Shown here: piece by piece, positions 23,301-33,651 of the stretch
Position numbering within the stretch: the first letter of the stretch is position 1
How the letters are laid out: each line of letters begins with the position of its first letter
NCBI RefSeq assembly: GCF_012489685.1
Contig: NC_080041.1
Coordinates: 24,107,780 to 24,171,779 of the forward strand
Direction of reading: 5' to 3'
Length of the DNA: 64,000 nucleotides
Source of the DNA: Lotus japonicus
Taxonomy: Eukaryota > Streptophyta > Magnoliopsida > Fabales > Fabaceae
Position numbers and translations under genes: made by a program
Notes under the pieces: generated by a model
Told to the model about the DNA's origin: nothing
Database searches by the model: none
The model's input: the letters and a program-made list of their open reading frames with translations, nothing else

Positions 23301-26300
23301 AGATAATCTTGTCCTTAGGTACCCACTTTCTGGGTCCTTTCTTGTTAGTTACCCCAGAGGTTCTGATCACCTTGGGTGTCTCAACATGATATTTTAAAGG
23401 AATTTTTGCATGATATTTGGACATAGAGAAAGATCCCTTTTTGAGAGGGGTTTTAGCAACTTTAGTAGGTAAAGGGTCAGGCAATATGGTACCAGAGGGA
23501 ACAAAGCATTCATACAAAGATTTAGCTTTAGGTACAGAGGGTTCATTTCTAATTGGTTTAGAATACCCAATGCCATGCATTCCATTTCTGCTTACGCCAT
23601 AGATCATTGAAGCCATCAAGCTTCTATCTACGCTCTTAGCTAAGAATCTTTGAAAAGACTTTTCATACTTAGATTCGTTTCTACAATCAGAGGCATCACA
23701 AGCAATTATTTCTTCTAACTTAGCGATCTGGTTCTTAAGCACAAAGTTAGAATTGATCAAAGCATGATTATCATTTTTCAAATCAGAAATAACCTTTTCA
23801 TGTTCAGAAGGAGTTTGAGAAACAGCAGATAAGTTCTTTTTCAACTTCTTATGCTTAGACAATAAAGAGTTATACTTATCCATGATATCAGACAAGGCAT
23901 GTTTCAGTTCAGAGGTAGAGAAAGAAGCGAATACCTCATTTTCATCGTCTGAGTTAGGATCTCCTTCTGATTCTGAGTCAGAGTCAACAGCTTCCTTTGA
24001 CTCTGCTCCTTTGTCTTTGACAATGGCCATGAGTCCTTGGACTTCACCATCAGAGTCAACATCCTCTGACTCTGATTCATCAAAAGTCACCATCAGACTC
24101 TTCTTTGTCTTGAAGTGCTTCTTTGGCTTCTTGTCCTTCTTCAATTTTGGACAATCACTTTTGTAGTGCCCTGATTCTTTGCACTCAAAGCATGTGACTT
24201 CCTTAAGTGAGGACTTCTTCTGGCCTGAGGATTTAGACATTCCTTTTGCCTTTCCAGAGCCTTTGTACTTGCTCTGCCTGTGCTTCCAGATGCGGTTGAG
24301 TCTCTTAGAGATCAGAGTCAGCTCATCTTCATCAGAATCTTCTGATGCTTCTTCAGATTCTTCTGCTTCAGCTTGGAGAGCCTTTGACTTCTCAGCCTTA
24401 GCCTTTTCAGATTTGGATTTCAAGGCTATAGATTTTTTCCTCAGATCTTGCATCTCAGAACGTTTCAGCTCATGGCATTTCAAAATGCTGATGATTTCTT
24501 CTAAACTCATATTCTCAACATCTCTTGTGAGCTCAATTGATGTCACTAAAGGCATCCAGCTTTCAGGAAGACACCTGATGACCCTATTTTAGTAGTGTTT
24601 TTAAGGTCATTTCTTTGGTTGTTTTGAGTCTTTTTGTTGAGTCTCATGTAGTGTTTCATGCATTCTCATGCATTTTTATTCTTTTCTTTAGTTTTTATTT
24701 CGTTTTGGTAATTTAGTAGTTTTTTAGGTAGTTTTCTTGCATTTTAAGTAAAGTTTAGGACTTGCATGGTTTTGTTGTGTTTTATGAGGGACTTCTTGTG
24801 CTAATGAGCTCTTGGAGCTTCTAGAATCTTCCTTGTCTTGTTGGTTAGGTTTGGAGTGCAGAAACTGAAGGAGAAGGAAGGCCAAGAAGCATGGAATTGA
24901 TGAAGAACTTAAAGAGAATTGAAAAGAGGAGTTTCAGAAGCCAAAAAGTCATTTTCAGGCGAGCTAGAGCGCCTAGGCGCTGGGAGTGGGCGCCTAGGCG
25001 CCAATAGGGTCAGAGAGCATGTTTTTCAACATGCAATTGGCGCTCAGGCACTCTGAATTGGCGCCTGAGCGCCCAGTTTCGTTTGTTTTGCCTATAAATA
25101 AGGCTTAGGCCAATTTCTTTGATTCATTTTGACATTTCACTCATTTTTGGTCAAGTTTGAGAGCTGAGGAGAACTTTGGGGCCAAGGGAGGCTTCCAACT
25201 TGTACTTTTCCTCAGGTTTTATTTACATTTTCTTCATGAATTCACTAGCCATGAGTGGCTAGTTCTCTTTTTGCTTTGGGTTAAGAGATTCTATGAAATT
25301 TTAGTTTGTTAAATCCTATCTCTATGCATGAGTCTTGATTCAATCTTGTATTTCAATTCCTTATTGCATGATTAGCTTTGGTGCACCTTTGCTATAGGCT
25401 AGATTATAATCAAATGGAAATTTGTTATGATTTAGGGACATGAATTGGAATAGATCCTTCTATACTTGCTTCTATGAATAGAGTGAGGGTAGGGTTTTGT
25501 TGGCCTGAATAGCCATGCTATCATACCTCTTATGAATGTTTAAGTAACACAAGGAATTGGGCTTATCTTTCAATTTGAGAGAATTACTTTTGTGAGGAAT
25601 CAACTAGTAAGTACATAGGCTATATCAACAAGAGTGTAATCAAGGATTCACATGCATAGGATAGGTGGACTAAAATGGATTAGATGATCAAAAACCCAAG
25701 GCAATTTTCCATCAATTGTTATTTACATCATTTTCAACATTGCTCTTATGCAAATCTTTTGTCACAATCAACCAAAATCAATTTCTAAATTTTACTGTTT
25801 TAAGAACTTGCAAACTTTAGGCTTAAATCAACAATTCTCACTCACAATCCCTGTGGTTCGATATTTTAAAACCCGGAGGTATTCGTACACTTGCGAATTG
25901 ACCAACAACACCTGATGACCCTTATGACATGATCTTTAGTTGTGTAGCTCTTGTTGAGAGGTCGTATGCCAGCTACCAGCAACTGAAATCTGGAGAACAT
26001 TTCTTCAATAGACTCATTTGGCTCCATGATGAAGGATTCATACTTTTGGATCAAAGATAATGCCTTTGATTCTTTAACTTTCTTGTTTCCTTCATGAGAC
26101 ATCTTCAGAGATTCAAAAATGCCTTTTGCAAACTCACGATCTGTAATCTTCTGGTACTCTTCATAAGAAATAGCACTTAGAAGAATTGCTCTTGCTTTGT
26201 GATGTTTTGAGTACAGCTTCTTTTGATCTGCAGTCATCTCTGACCTTGGGATCTTCTTGCCATCTGCATTAACTGGACGCTCGTAGCCATCCACAATAAT

Positions 26301-26435
26301 ATCCCAGAGATCTGCATCGAAACCAAGAAAGAAACTTTCCAGACTATCTTTCCAATATTCGAACCTTCGACCGTCGAACATAGGAGGCTTTGCATTGTAA
26401 CCATCTCTTTGAGTTTCACTGGTGGTGGCAGCCAT
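23301..26435 (-). pseudogene. Sirevirus gag, split by a solo LTR
   Basis: ATG at 26435 opens MAATTSETQRDGYNAKPPMF; the capsid-like part (FEYWKDSLESFFLG, MSHEGNKKVKESKALSLIQK) runs to 25923. There a 1332-bp solo LTR interrupts the frame; gag continues from 24570 with the CCHC zinc knuckle CFECKESGHYKSDC (about 24192-24151), an acidic Ser/Glu region and a coiled-coil part. Gag packages element RNA in cytoplasmic particles. The copy at 62897 has the same start and is uninterrupted, which confirms the insertion borders. Confidence 0.88.
24576..25907 (+). mobile_element. Solo LTR (Gypsy-like) inside Sirevirus gag
   Basis: 1332 bp with TG and CA ends (TGATGACCCTATTTT to ttgaccaaca) flanked by acacc at 24571-24575 and 25908-25912. 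A TATA box (tataaataag) near 25093 shows plus orientation. No internal domain remains, so it is the product of recombination between two LTRs. It contains palindromes gcgcctaggcgc (24969-24980) and ggcgcctaggcgcc (24989-25002). Confidence 0.85.
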
Positions 26436-26490
26436 TGTTTTTCACACCGGCCCGGATCACTGAACACTGTTAGGTGTGGTAATCAGAACT

Positions 26491-26505
26491 TGCGCTCTGA
26501 TACCA
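26491..26505 (-). promoter_or_regulatory. Primer-binding site (initiator tRNA-Met) of the Sirevirus
   Basis: In element sense TGGTATCAGAGCGCA, two bases after the 5' LTR end; complementary to the 3' end of initiator methionine tRNA. Confidence 0.88.
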
Positions 26506-26507
26506 AT

Positions 26508-27720
26508 TGAAGGTATGAAAAACGGTAGAAAGGGGGGGGGGGTTTGAATAACGTTTTCAAGATAAAACTTCCACCTTAAAGATTTAGACAAATCTTTCGA
26601 GAACTTAAGTGCTAAGTAGAAGAGATAGAAAAGCACACAAGGATTTTTATCCTAGTTCACTTGATAAATCACTCAAGCTACTCCAGTCCACCCGTTAAGG
26701 TGATTTCTTCCTTCTTAGAATGAAGGCAATCCACTAATCAGGTAAAGTGTTACAACTGCACTTGAAACCTACAAGTGACTAACAATTACACTGACTTAGC
26801 TCACACTAAGATTCACTCTCTTAGTCTTCTCTAGGATCCGATCAACCTTGATCTCCTAAAGGAACTAAACAAACTGTTTATCAAAGAATTGTTTACAAGA
26901 GATTTGCTTCTGAAAAGCTAATAGTAAACACAATGAATTTCAGATGAAAGAAAGCTTAGAAGGATTTGAATATTTCTTGCGCGTGTGTGAATGCTTCTAG
27001 CCGCTTCTTTCAATCTTCAGTCACTATTTATACTCCAAGGATTAGGGTTGAACGTTGCATGGGAAATGCTACCGTTGGAGGGCAGTTCTGGAAATTCCAG
27101 CTTCTGCTGTGGCTGAGAACGTTAGGTAGGTCGTCAGGATGGTACAGTTGCTTTTGTACTTGGATAGTGACTTGACCTTTAAACCTAGGAGACTTCTGAT
27201 CAGGGGAATGCTTCATGTTGGAACTTGTGAAGCCGGTTGATCAGAGTCAGAGGGAAAGCACAGATCCTCTGACCGCTGTATCTTCTGATTCTGAACTCAG
27301 AGGGAAGTACATGGTCTTCAGAGTTTCTTGCTTCTGGACTTCAGAGTTTCCACTATTCAGCTTCTGTATCTTCAGAGTCTTCTACACCATCAGAACATCT
27401 GAACCTTCAGTGTTTCTTGGTTGTCAGAACTTCTGGATCTTCAGAGCTTCTAGTGACTGAGTCCATATCAGAGTTTGTGTAACTTCAGAACTTCTGAAGC
27501 TTTTCACTGTTCATTTTGAACATGGTCAATGCGAAAGCGTTTCTTGGGTCACTCTTTATGCACAGTGCTTCTGATTCGTGTGGGATTGAATTGAGGTCAG
27601 AGCCTGTAATTAGCACACTCAGAAAAACACGTTAGAGTACCATAATTGTTCATATCAAAAGGTTAACTTGTAATCATCAAAACATAGAGTTGTACTACTA
27701 GATCAAAACTTAATCTTACA
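26508..27720 (-). repeat. Sirevirus 5' LTR
   Basis: 1213 bp, nearly identical to 14252-15466. The small difference between the LTRs indicates a recent insertion. Confidence 0.9.
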
Positions 27721-27725
27721 ATAAA

Positions 27726-27947
27726 TTCAGTAACTTTGGTCTCATAGAATATATATTGCCAAATTAATATTAGGTTCATTAAAAGATTTCTCGTGTTTGT
27801 CTACCAGTCATTCTCTGCCACCAAATGTGCTTACTTGGAGCTTAACATGCTTTTGTGGCTATTAATGTATCTAGTATGAATTCAACATAGGCAAGTTGAT
27901 GATGATATGAACTGAAATTGATTTCTTTAAATAATATGATCGTCAGA
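27726..27947 (+). repeat. Copy B (right part) of the 560-bp repeat
   Basis: Continues from 14246 after the Sirevirus: taactttggtc, tcattctctg, caaatgtgcttac, tatgaattcaacat, then aataatatgatcgtc. It ends at the Gypsy insertion. Confidence 0.7.
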
Positions 27948-28222
27948 TGTTCCATCATGAACATTGAGATGAGGTATAGTACCTAAGGTGCAAGGAACGT
28001 GATGTGAGATTCCTAGAGAGAGTGAGAGTGTAACCGCTTAGAGAGAGAAATTAACTGAATTTCAAGCTTGTTATTTCTCAAATGAGCCAAAAGTCCTTTA
28101 CAATTGGTAATCCTCCCCTATTTATAGTTGGGGGAGTTGGGCCTAGCGCCTATTAATCATCCTAATGGGCCAATTGGGCCTCAGGGACAAAGACCCAAGT
28201 CCCTGATGCGCTCCTCGCCCTA
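27948..28222 (-). repeat. Gypsy 3' LTR, truncated
   Basis: Matches 38652-38930 with several substitutions and one small indel, then breaks off at ccctaggc and continues in internal-type sequence. The outermost 5' part of the LTR is therefore deleted. A TATA element (ctatttatag, read on the minus strand) lies near 28116. Confidence 0.75.
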
Positions 28223-28905
28223 GGCATGAGAGCTAAGTGTGTCTTTAAACAAAAGAGACAAGGTGATGGACGTAAGAAACTGACTAATGCTAAACATAAG
28301 GCACGGAAGTAAAGAGCAATTGCCAACATGGTTTAGTAATCTAAAGCCTAAAAATTTAAAATTTTGAACGCCTCGTCACGTTCCCTTGGCGGCTTGAGTC
28401 CACAAGCCAGCTTGTGGTGATGACGCGTGATTTGCTCGCCCCGTCGTGGCCACGCACGCGCCTTGCACCTTGAGACCTTAAAGCCTTAGGGCCTACGACA
28501 CGTGGCGGCCTAGGTCTGCAAAATCTCAACTGCTCCCCTAAACGTCCCTTCGAATCCTCAAAAAGCCTGTCAGTTTTGGATACTGGGCCAATTATCTGCA
28601 ACCGTTCGCAATTTCCACTTACTGAGTCATTCCCATTTCCCGAAATCCCGCAACAACAATCATTTCTTCCGTTGTTATGGGGCACGATCTTCCACCTTTC
28701 CTCCACATTTTTCCAACAACTTCCCTCAACCATTACCCTTTGCTTATAAAGACGTTGTTCCCCTTACCTCCTGATCTTTTCACGACGCGCGCATTTCCCT
28801 CTGCAAACCATTGTCTTTGCTTTCATAACTTCCCACGCGCTGCCCTTCCTTCCGGCAGACCTCCACACCGTTGAAGTAACCCTTACTCCTTATACCCCTT
28901 TCGTG

Positions 28906-30720
28906 ATGACGCCGAAACGCCGTACCAGAAACTCCAATCGCGACGTCACCGTCGCCACCCCTTTACAGTGCGTTCCTCCTGCTGACCTGCCTCCCCCAGG
29001 GGGAGCTCCGCTTGAAGAAAAAGACATCGTTGCCTTCTGAACAAGGACCTGGGAATCCTTGTCGGCCCCTGCCGCTAGGGATCTGCCCGTCGGGACGATG
29101 CCCATCCAAATATCTAGCTTGTATTAGTGGTCATCCATTTGTGCAATTTCTACGGAATCCGGTGGGTTTTTCCATGAGAAACCTCTTGACGCTCTTATGT
29201 ACTACGGCGTGTGCACGGCCACCGAGCATCCTTGGCTCCGTCCTCAAGACAACCACGTGGGTGTTCCACACTTCTTCTATGCGTATGGATACATGTTCAC
29301 CAGTTTGGGAATTAGGTTCCCCTTTTCTCCCTTTATCTGCTCCGTGCTGCATAGCATCAATGTCGCAACCAGCTAACTTCACCCCAACAGTTGGGCTTTC
29401 CTACGATGCTTTGAAATCCTCTGTGGCGTGATTCAACAAGAGCCTGAACCCTCCCACTTCTTCTATTTCTATCGCGTGTCCACCCAGCCATCGCCTCCAC
29501 GTAACTGGGTTTCCCTTGAAGCTAGACCTGAACGTCAGCGCTTTAACCCTTTTTGGTCCAACATTACCGTCGATTTGGCTCGGAAGTTCTTCAGGGTCGT
29601 GGTGTCCCATGAGTATCCCGAGGTTTTTACCCATAGGGACGGCACCGCCCGATTTCCCTTCTACTGGACCCAAGAGGTGCTCCAAGTAATTGACCCACCT
29701 GAGGATTCCTTAACCCCTGAGGACAAAGCTGTCATCGGCTTCCTGGCCAGACTCCTGGTTTTAGACTGCACTCGTGTAATCGGTAAATCCCCTTTTTCCT
29801 TATTTACTTCGTCCTTCCCGCTTTCTGCTAGCTTACCCTCACCGCTCTTTGCCTCAGGAAAAGTACGCCAGGCCAGTGAGGGCCTCCTTGCCGCCTTTGA
29901 GAAGAAAGGGAACGTCTCGTTCCCCCCTCCCCCCACCAAATTAATTTGAAGGGCGACAAAACGTCCTTGTCAAAAGTAAGTGGGAAGAGGCCTCTCGGCG
30001 AGGAGGCTCCTCGCCCCTCCCCAAAGAGATCGCACTCTGTGGCTGCTGCATCGTCCTATGGCGGGGAAAGAACTCCTGTTATCTCCGTAGCTTTTTATGA
30101 ATCTGAGGAGACTCCCAAGTCGAACCAGCCTGGCGGACCCTTAGAGGTGGCTCCAGTTTCTTCGCCTCTTGCCCGGGACGGTTCCATCGACATGCCTTCC
30201 CCCTGTGCGAAAGTTATCCTACCACCTTCTGTTCAGAACCCGATGCCATCTGCCAGTGCACCATTGCCCAGTCATAGTCCCGCCCCGCCTTCGGGCTCTG
30301 CAAATCGAGAGCTGCCATATTCTCTGACCCTGACGTCAACGCAAATTATGAGAATGGATGAAATGGTCAAGCAACAAGGCTTGGACAGGGTTCAGAAAGT
30401 GCACTGGCAATGGCGTTCCACGTTTTTCTTCATTATAAGAAGTCCGCACAGGATGCCGAAGTGTTACGATCAGAGGTGGCGCGCCTCCACGCCCTCAACG
30501 CTGAATTTGTTGAGGAGCGTAGGGTGCTCCTCGCCCAGCTAGATGCCAAAGAAACCTCGTTTTCCAAAGAGTTGGCCGAGCAAACTGGTCGTGCCGAGGT
30601 TAGCCTGGAATTCCGAGACAAGAGAATTTCTGATTTGGAGAAGGCCCTTGCGAAGCTTTAACAGGAGGTTCAGAAAGAATCCGAAGCAAAAGAGGATCTG
30701 AAGATGATGTAGAGGGAAAC
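28906..30720 (+). pseudogene. Antisense ORF with gypsy-type putative transposase (PF04195-like) domain
   Basis: Antisense to gag-pol. A TATA box (tataaa, 28745-28750) precedes ATG 28906. The reading frame gives a Pro-rich start (PPPGGAP), then GIRFPFSPFICSVLHSIN, HPNSWAFLRCFEILCG, HFFYFYRV and NWVSLEARPE. This is the pattern of the plant family called putative gypsy-type transposon domain (Transposase_28), whose function is unknown despite the name. A GTAAAT...CTCAG intron of 75 bp at 29783-29857 is likely. The C-terminal part (30410-30660) is a coiled coil. Three nonsense codons (29037, about 29125, about 29372) and frameshifts near 29940 and 30400 make it a pseudogene. Confidence 0.65.
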
Positions 30721-31077
30721 AAAGAAAGTTAGCGGTTTTTAGGTTGATTTTGTAATTACGATTTATTTTTTGTGGTTTATCTTTTAATGCAAATTCTATT
30801 TTTTTTTTTGAATATTCCTGCTTCCCTTCCCCGCCGACGTCGTTCCTGCTACGAGCTTTTTCGCCGCAGAGTTCTAGGTTGTGAACCGTGCGGGTCACCC
30901 TTCCTTTAGAGTCTTAACCCTTGTACCTGAAACGCCTCTTTCCCAATTTTCAACGGAGGGTTACCATTGACCACCGGCCAGGAATACTTATGACTTTATT
31001 GTGAGGTGCACCATTTCTCAAGGAAAACTCCTCGAGAAACTGCCTTGGCAATAACTCTTGGAAACTGAACTTAGTGT

Positions 31078-31083
31078 ATAAAT
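31078..31083 (+). promoter_or_regulatory. TATA box of antisense mini-gene B
   Basis: tataaa 63 bp before the ATG at 31141, matching the spacing of mini-gene A. Confidence 0.6.
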
Positions 31084-31140
31084 GGCTGTTAGCTCATAAC
31101 AGTCTTCACATCTCATCTGTTTCCCGACTCAAACATCACA

Positions 31141-31530
31141 ATGACACCCTTCGAAAGTTGTATTAGCAAGCTGAGGAAAAAAGCTTTTGATAAGGACCTC
31201 TATATCAACGTTAGGCACCCAGAGGATCCTAGCGTCTACCAGCTGACCAATCGGTTGCTGGGCATGGGCCTAAGCCCCGAGATGGACAACAAACTCAGAT
31301 GGTTCCTTGCATTTGTGGAGGAGCTCCAGAATTTGTTCCAGGGGGAGCCGGACAATTATGCCGATATTCGAGCGGCGGAGGCTTTACTGAAGGCCGCGGC
31401 GGAGAGTCCTGAGAGGCAGGAAGCTCGTCAGAGTTTAGTCCAGTTGGAGTACAAACAGCACCGCCTAAAGCTTGAAAAAACAGAGTTTCATCGTCAATGT
31501 AGGATTATGAGAAAAAATCCTCCATTTTAA
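31141..31530 (+). CDS. Antisense accessory ORF (mini-gene B), homologue of 16274-16666
   Basis: An intact 129-codon frame antisense to gag-pol of the Gypsy element. Blocks shared with mini-gene A in the same order: LRKKAF..DL..N.RHPE, LT..LL...L.PE, LR.FLAFVEE.Q.L, then a helical C-terminal part with ER and QY...RL, ending RQCRIMRKNPPF against a similar CRRMRRDPPF. By eye somewhat over a third of positions are identical. The conserved Cys near the end and the PPF terminus are shared. It has its own TATA box and an AT-rich 3' flank. Everything else in this element is broken, yet this ORF is open. No known family is recognised. Confidence 0.75.
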   Translation: MTPFESCISKLRKKAFDKDLYINVRHPEDPSVYQLTNRLLGMGLSPEMDNKLRWFLAFVEELQNLFQGEPDNYADIRAAEALLKAAAESPERQEARQSLVQLEYKQHRLKLEKTEFHRQCRIMRKNPPF

Positions 31531-31559
31531 GATGTAATAAGAATGTTATGAATAAGTTT

Positions 31560-32350
31560 TTATTTTATTTTATATAAATGCCTCTAGATGTGTGTTGATA
31601 TGAATGCGAGAGCAGATAAATAATGAACGGAAAAAATGAAAACGAGTGAATAGATAGATGGGCGAGGCGAGCGGGCCACCCGGCCATGATTGCCATAACA
31701 TGGCGAGGCGAGCGGGCCGCCGTGATTGCGGGCGGTGTCGCCATGAATTCCGCCTTTCGTTTCCTTGTAGCGTAGCACGTGTTTTCAGTGCTTAAAGCTT
31801 TGAGAGTGTGTCACATATAACTAGGACTTCCGCTCGGTATTGGACCGAGGCTTTTGTTCACACGCATATTTCCCGTAAGAGCAGGTGTGGCCCCACCAGC
31901 CTTATTAGACAGGGTCTTACAGTTGCTCGAGGCCCAATGGCCATATAGGTTGCCCGAGACTTTCTGCCTAGTTAAAAGTGCTCGCCCGCGTTTCGGGAAG
32001 ACTTGACTCGCGCATATTTCGAGGAGGTTCTTTGGATAAGAAGCTTATCCGCACACGTCGCCTGCAGGGGCTATGGTCAGCGCCGGACTTTCTGGAGCGA
32101 TCCCGAGACATCGAGGTCGTGTTGGGATCGCCACCTTTAGGGAATTTTTTCCACCAAGCTGCCGTCTCAGTTTAATCATTAGCAGTATTGCTGAGAATAT
32201 CCTTTTGTATTTGATTTTCGTAAATTTTTACATCGAGGGATGCCTCGTTAAAAAACTCCCGTGTCGGAGAAAAAGAGTGCATCTTTAGTTTTAGTCCTAA
32301 TTTTTCGGTTGTTTCCTCGTCATATTCCCACTTTGCGACCGCTCCCTTGA
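31560..32350 (-). other. Non-coding Gypsy interior; RT/integrase region deleted
   Basis: Contains in element sense gatgcactctttttctccga and a following gagttttttaacgaggc, a stretch typical of the region behind integrase in Tat-type Gypsy elements. No RT, RNase H or integrase motif is found between it and the protease ORF. Confidence 0.5.
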
Positions 32351-33651
32351 TCAGAGGATCGTACCCAGTATTCCGTCCTTGTCGCCCTGCTGGGTGCGTC
32401 GGGCTGATTTCATTGGCCTCTTACTCCTATCATCGGATTGTCCGCATTTTCTCTTATCCTGACAACACTGCAACTGACTATCCTTTCCTTCTGCCTCTCC
32501 CTTTCCTTCAGTCCCAGCTTGCCGGCAAATTCCCTTTTTTCCTGCCTTCAACGCTGCCCGTTCTTCCCTCTCTCTTCCCTTTTGCTCGGGTGGGCCGAAT
32601 GTGGGCAACCCCCCGAAAGTGGTTTCATTTCGTTCCCAGCTGAAAAGGTCAACGTTGTCCTCTACCAACTCACTCAAGCGCCGTTCTTGCTCAAGGGTGA
32701 GCCTAGGCTTGATCGCCAGTACGCCTCTTCTGGATGCATCCATGTCCCAGCTCTCCCCATACCGCTCGCTATTTCTACGAGTAAAGTATCTGTCTCGCCC
32801 AGCCTTCCGGGCCCCCTCGCCCTGACTTCCCCCTTTCTTTGTCTTATTCGCTATCCTCCCGCAGACCAGTGGATACTTTACCGCAAGGTGGGGCGTGGAT
32901 GTCACTGCATGGAGGCGACTTAAAGTGTCCCGTCCTACGATGACGTCATAAACCGCTTCAACCTGCAAGACCAGATATCTTACCCTCAGGAGCTCGGCGA
33001 CCTCGCCCTCTCCAAAGACTGTGTCCACTTCCACATAGCCGCGTACCCGAACCCGCTTTCTTGAGAATCCTACCAGGTTTCCTGTGTATGGCATCAAATC
33101 CTTGTCTGTCAGCCCCAACTGCCCGAATGCGTCCCCGTAGATGATATCCACTAACCTGCCTTGGTCCAAAAGCATCCTTTGCACATTGAAACCATTAATT
33201 CTTACCCTTACCACCAGCGGATCATCTCTATGGGCCTCGACTCCCTCCAAATCTGCGGATGATTCTACTATATCTGGGTGTCGGCACCCGAATGGAGCTA
33301 GATATCCCTGGACCGATGCCACCGTCTCTACCCACTTTTGCCCCGCTGCTGATGTGATGTCACCATCGTAAAGGCCCTCTGGGATTGCGTTAACCGTTAT
33401 GGCTATCGCCCCGCCCCTGTCGTCGACGTCTTCCTCTATTTCCTTTCCTTTCGCCATATTCATCTTCTCATTCACTGCATTTGGCGCTCGCTTCATGCTG
33501 TCCCTGTCCAACCCATGTCCTGCGACTCGTGGTTGTCTCGCCTTGATCAACTGCCTAATTTGGCCCTTCAGAGATAAACAGTCACTGGTGTTATGGCCTT
33601 CCAGGTTGTGGTATTCACACCACTTGGACCGACCCTTGACGTTGTGCCGGG
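32351..33651 (-). pseudogene. Gypsy protease region with zinc-knuckle-like motif, C-terminal part degenerate
   Basis: On the minus strand the frame up to the solo LTR starts with WCEYHNLEGHNTSDC, a zinc-knuckle-like CxxH/GH/C motif, then LKGQIRQLIKA. From about 33250 it has a retropepsin pattern: LVVRVRINGFNVQRMLLDQG (where Asp-Gln-Gly replaces the usual Asp-Ser/Thr-Gly of the active site), VDIIYGDAFGQLGL, VGFSRKRVRVRGYVEVDT, VIVGRDTL. Then LTLEQERRLSELVEDNVDLFSW, the usual linker to reverse transcriptase, appears, but RT itself is absent and the frame runs on through low-quality sequence to 32351. The changed catalytic motif suggests an inactive protease. Confidence 0.75.

Larger units (their letters stand above)
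14252..27720 (-). mobile_element. Sirevirus-type Copia LTR retrotransposon, nearly complete
   Basis: Two LTRs of 1215 and 1213 bp differ by roughly nine substitutions plus small indels by eye. They enclose gag, pol and an extra ORF in the envelope position, all on the minus strand. A perfect 5-bp TSD, ataaa, flanks it (14247-14251 and 27721-27725). The primer-binding site matches initiator methionine tRNA and the polypurine tract is present. The element is recent but damaged: gag is split by a solo LTR, pol has at least one nonsense codon and a frameshift, and the envelope-position ORF has a nonsense codon. A small intact ORF lies antisense near the 3' LTR. Confidence 0.92.
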
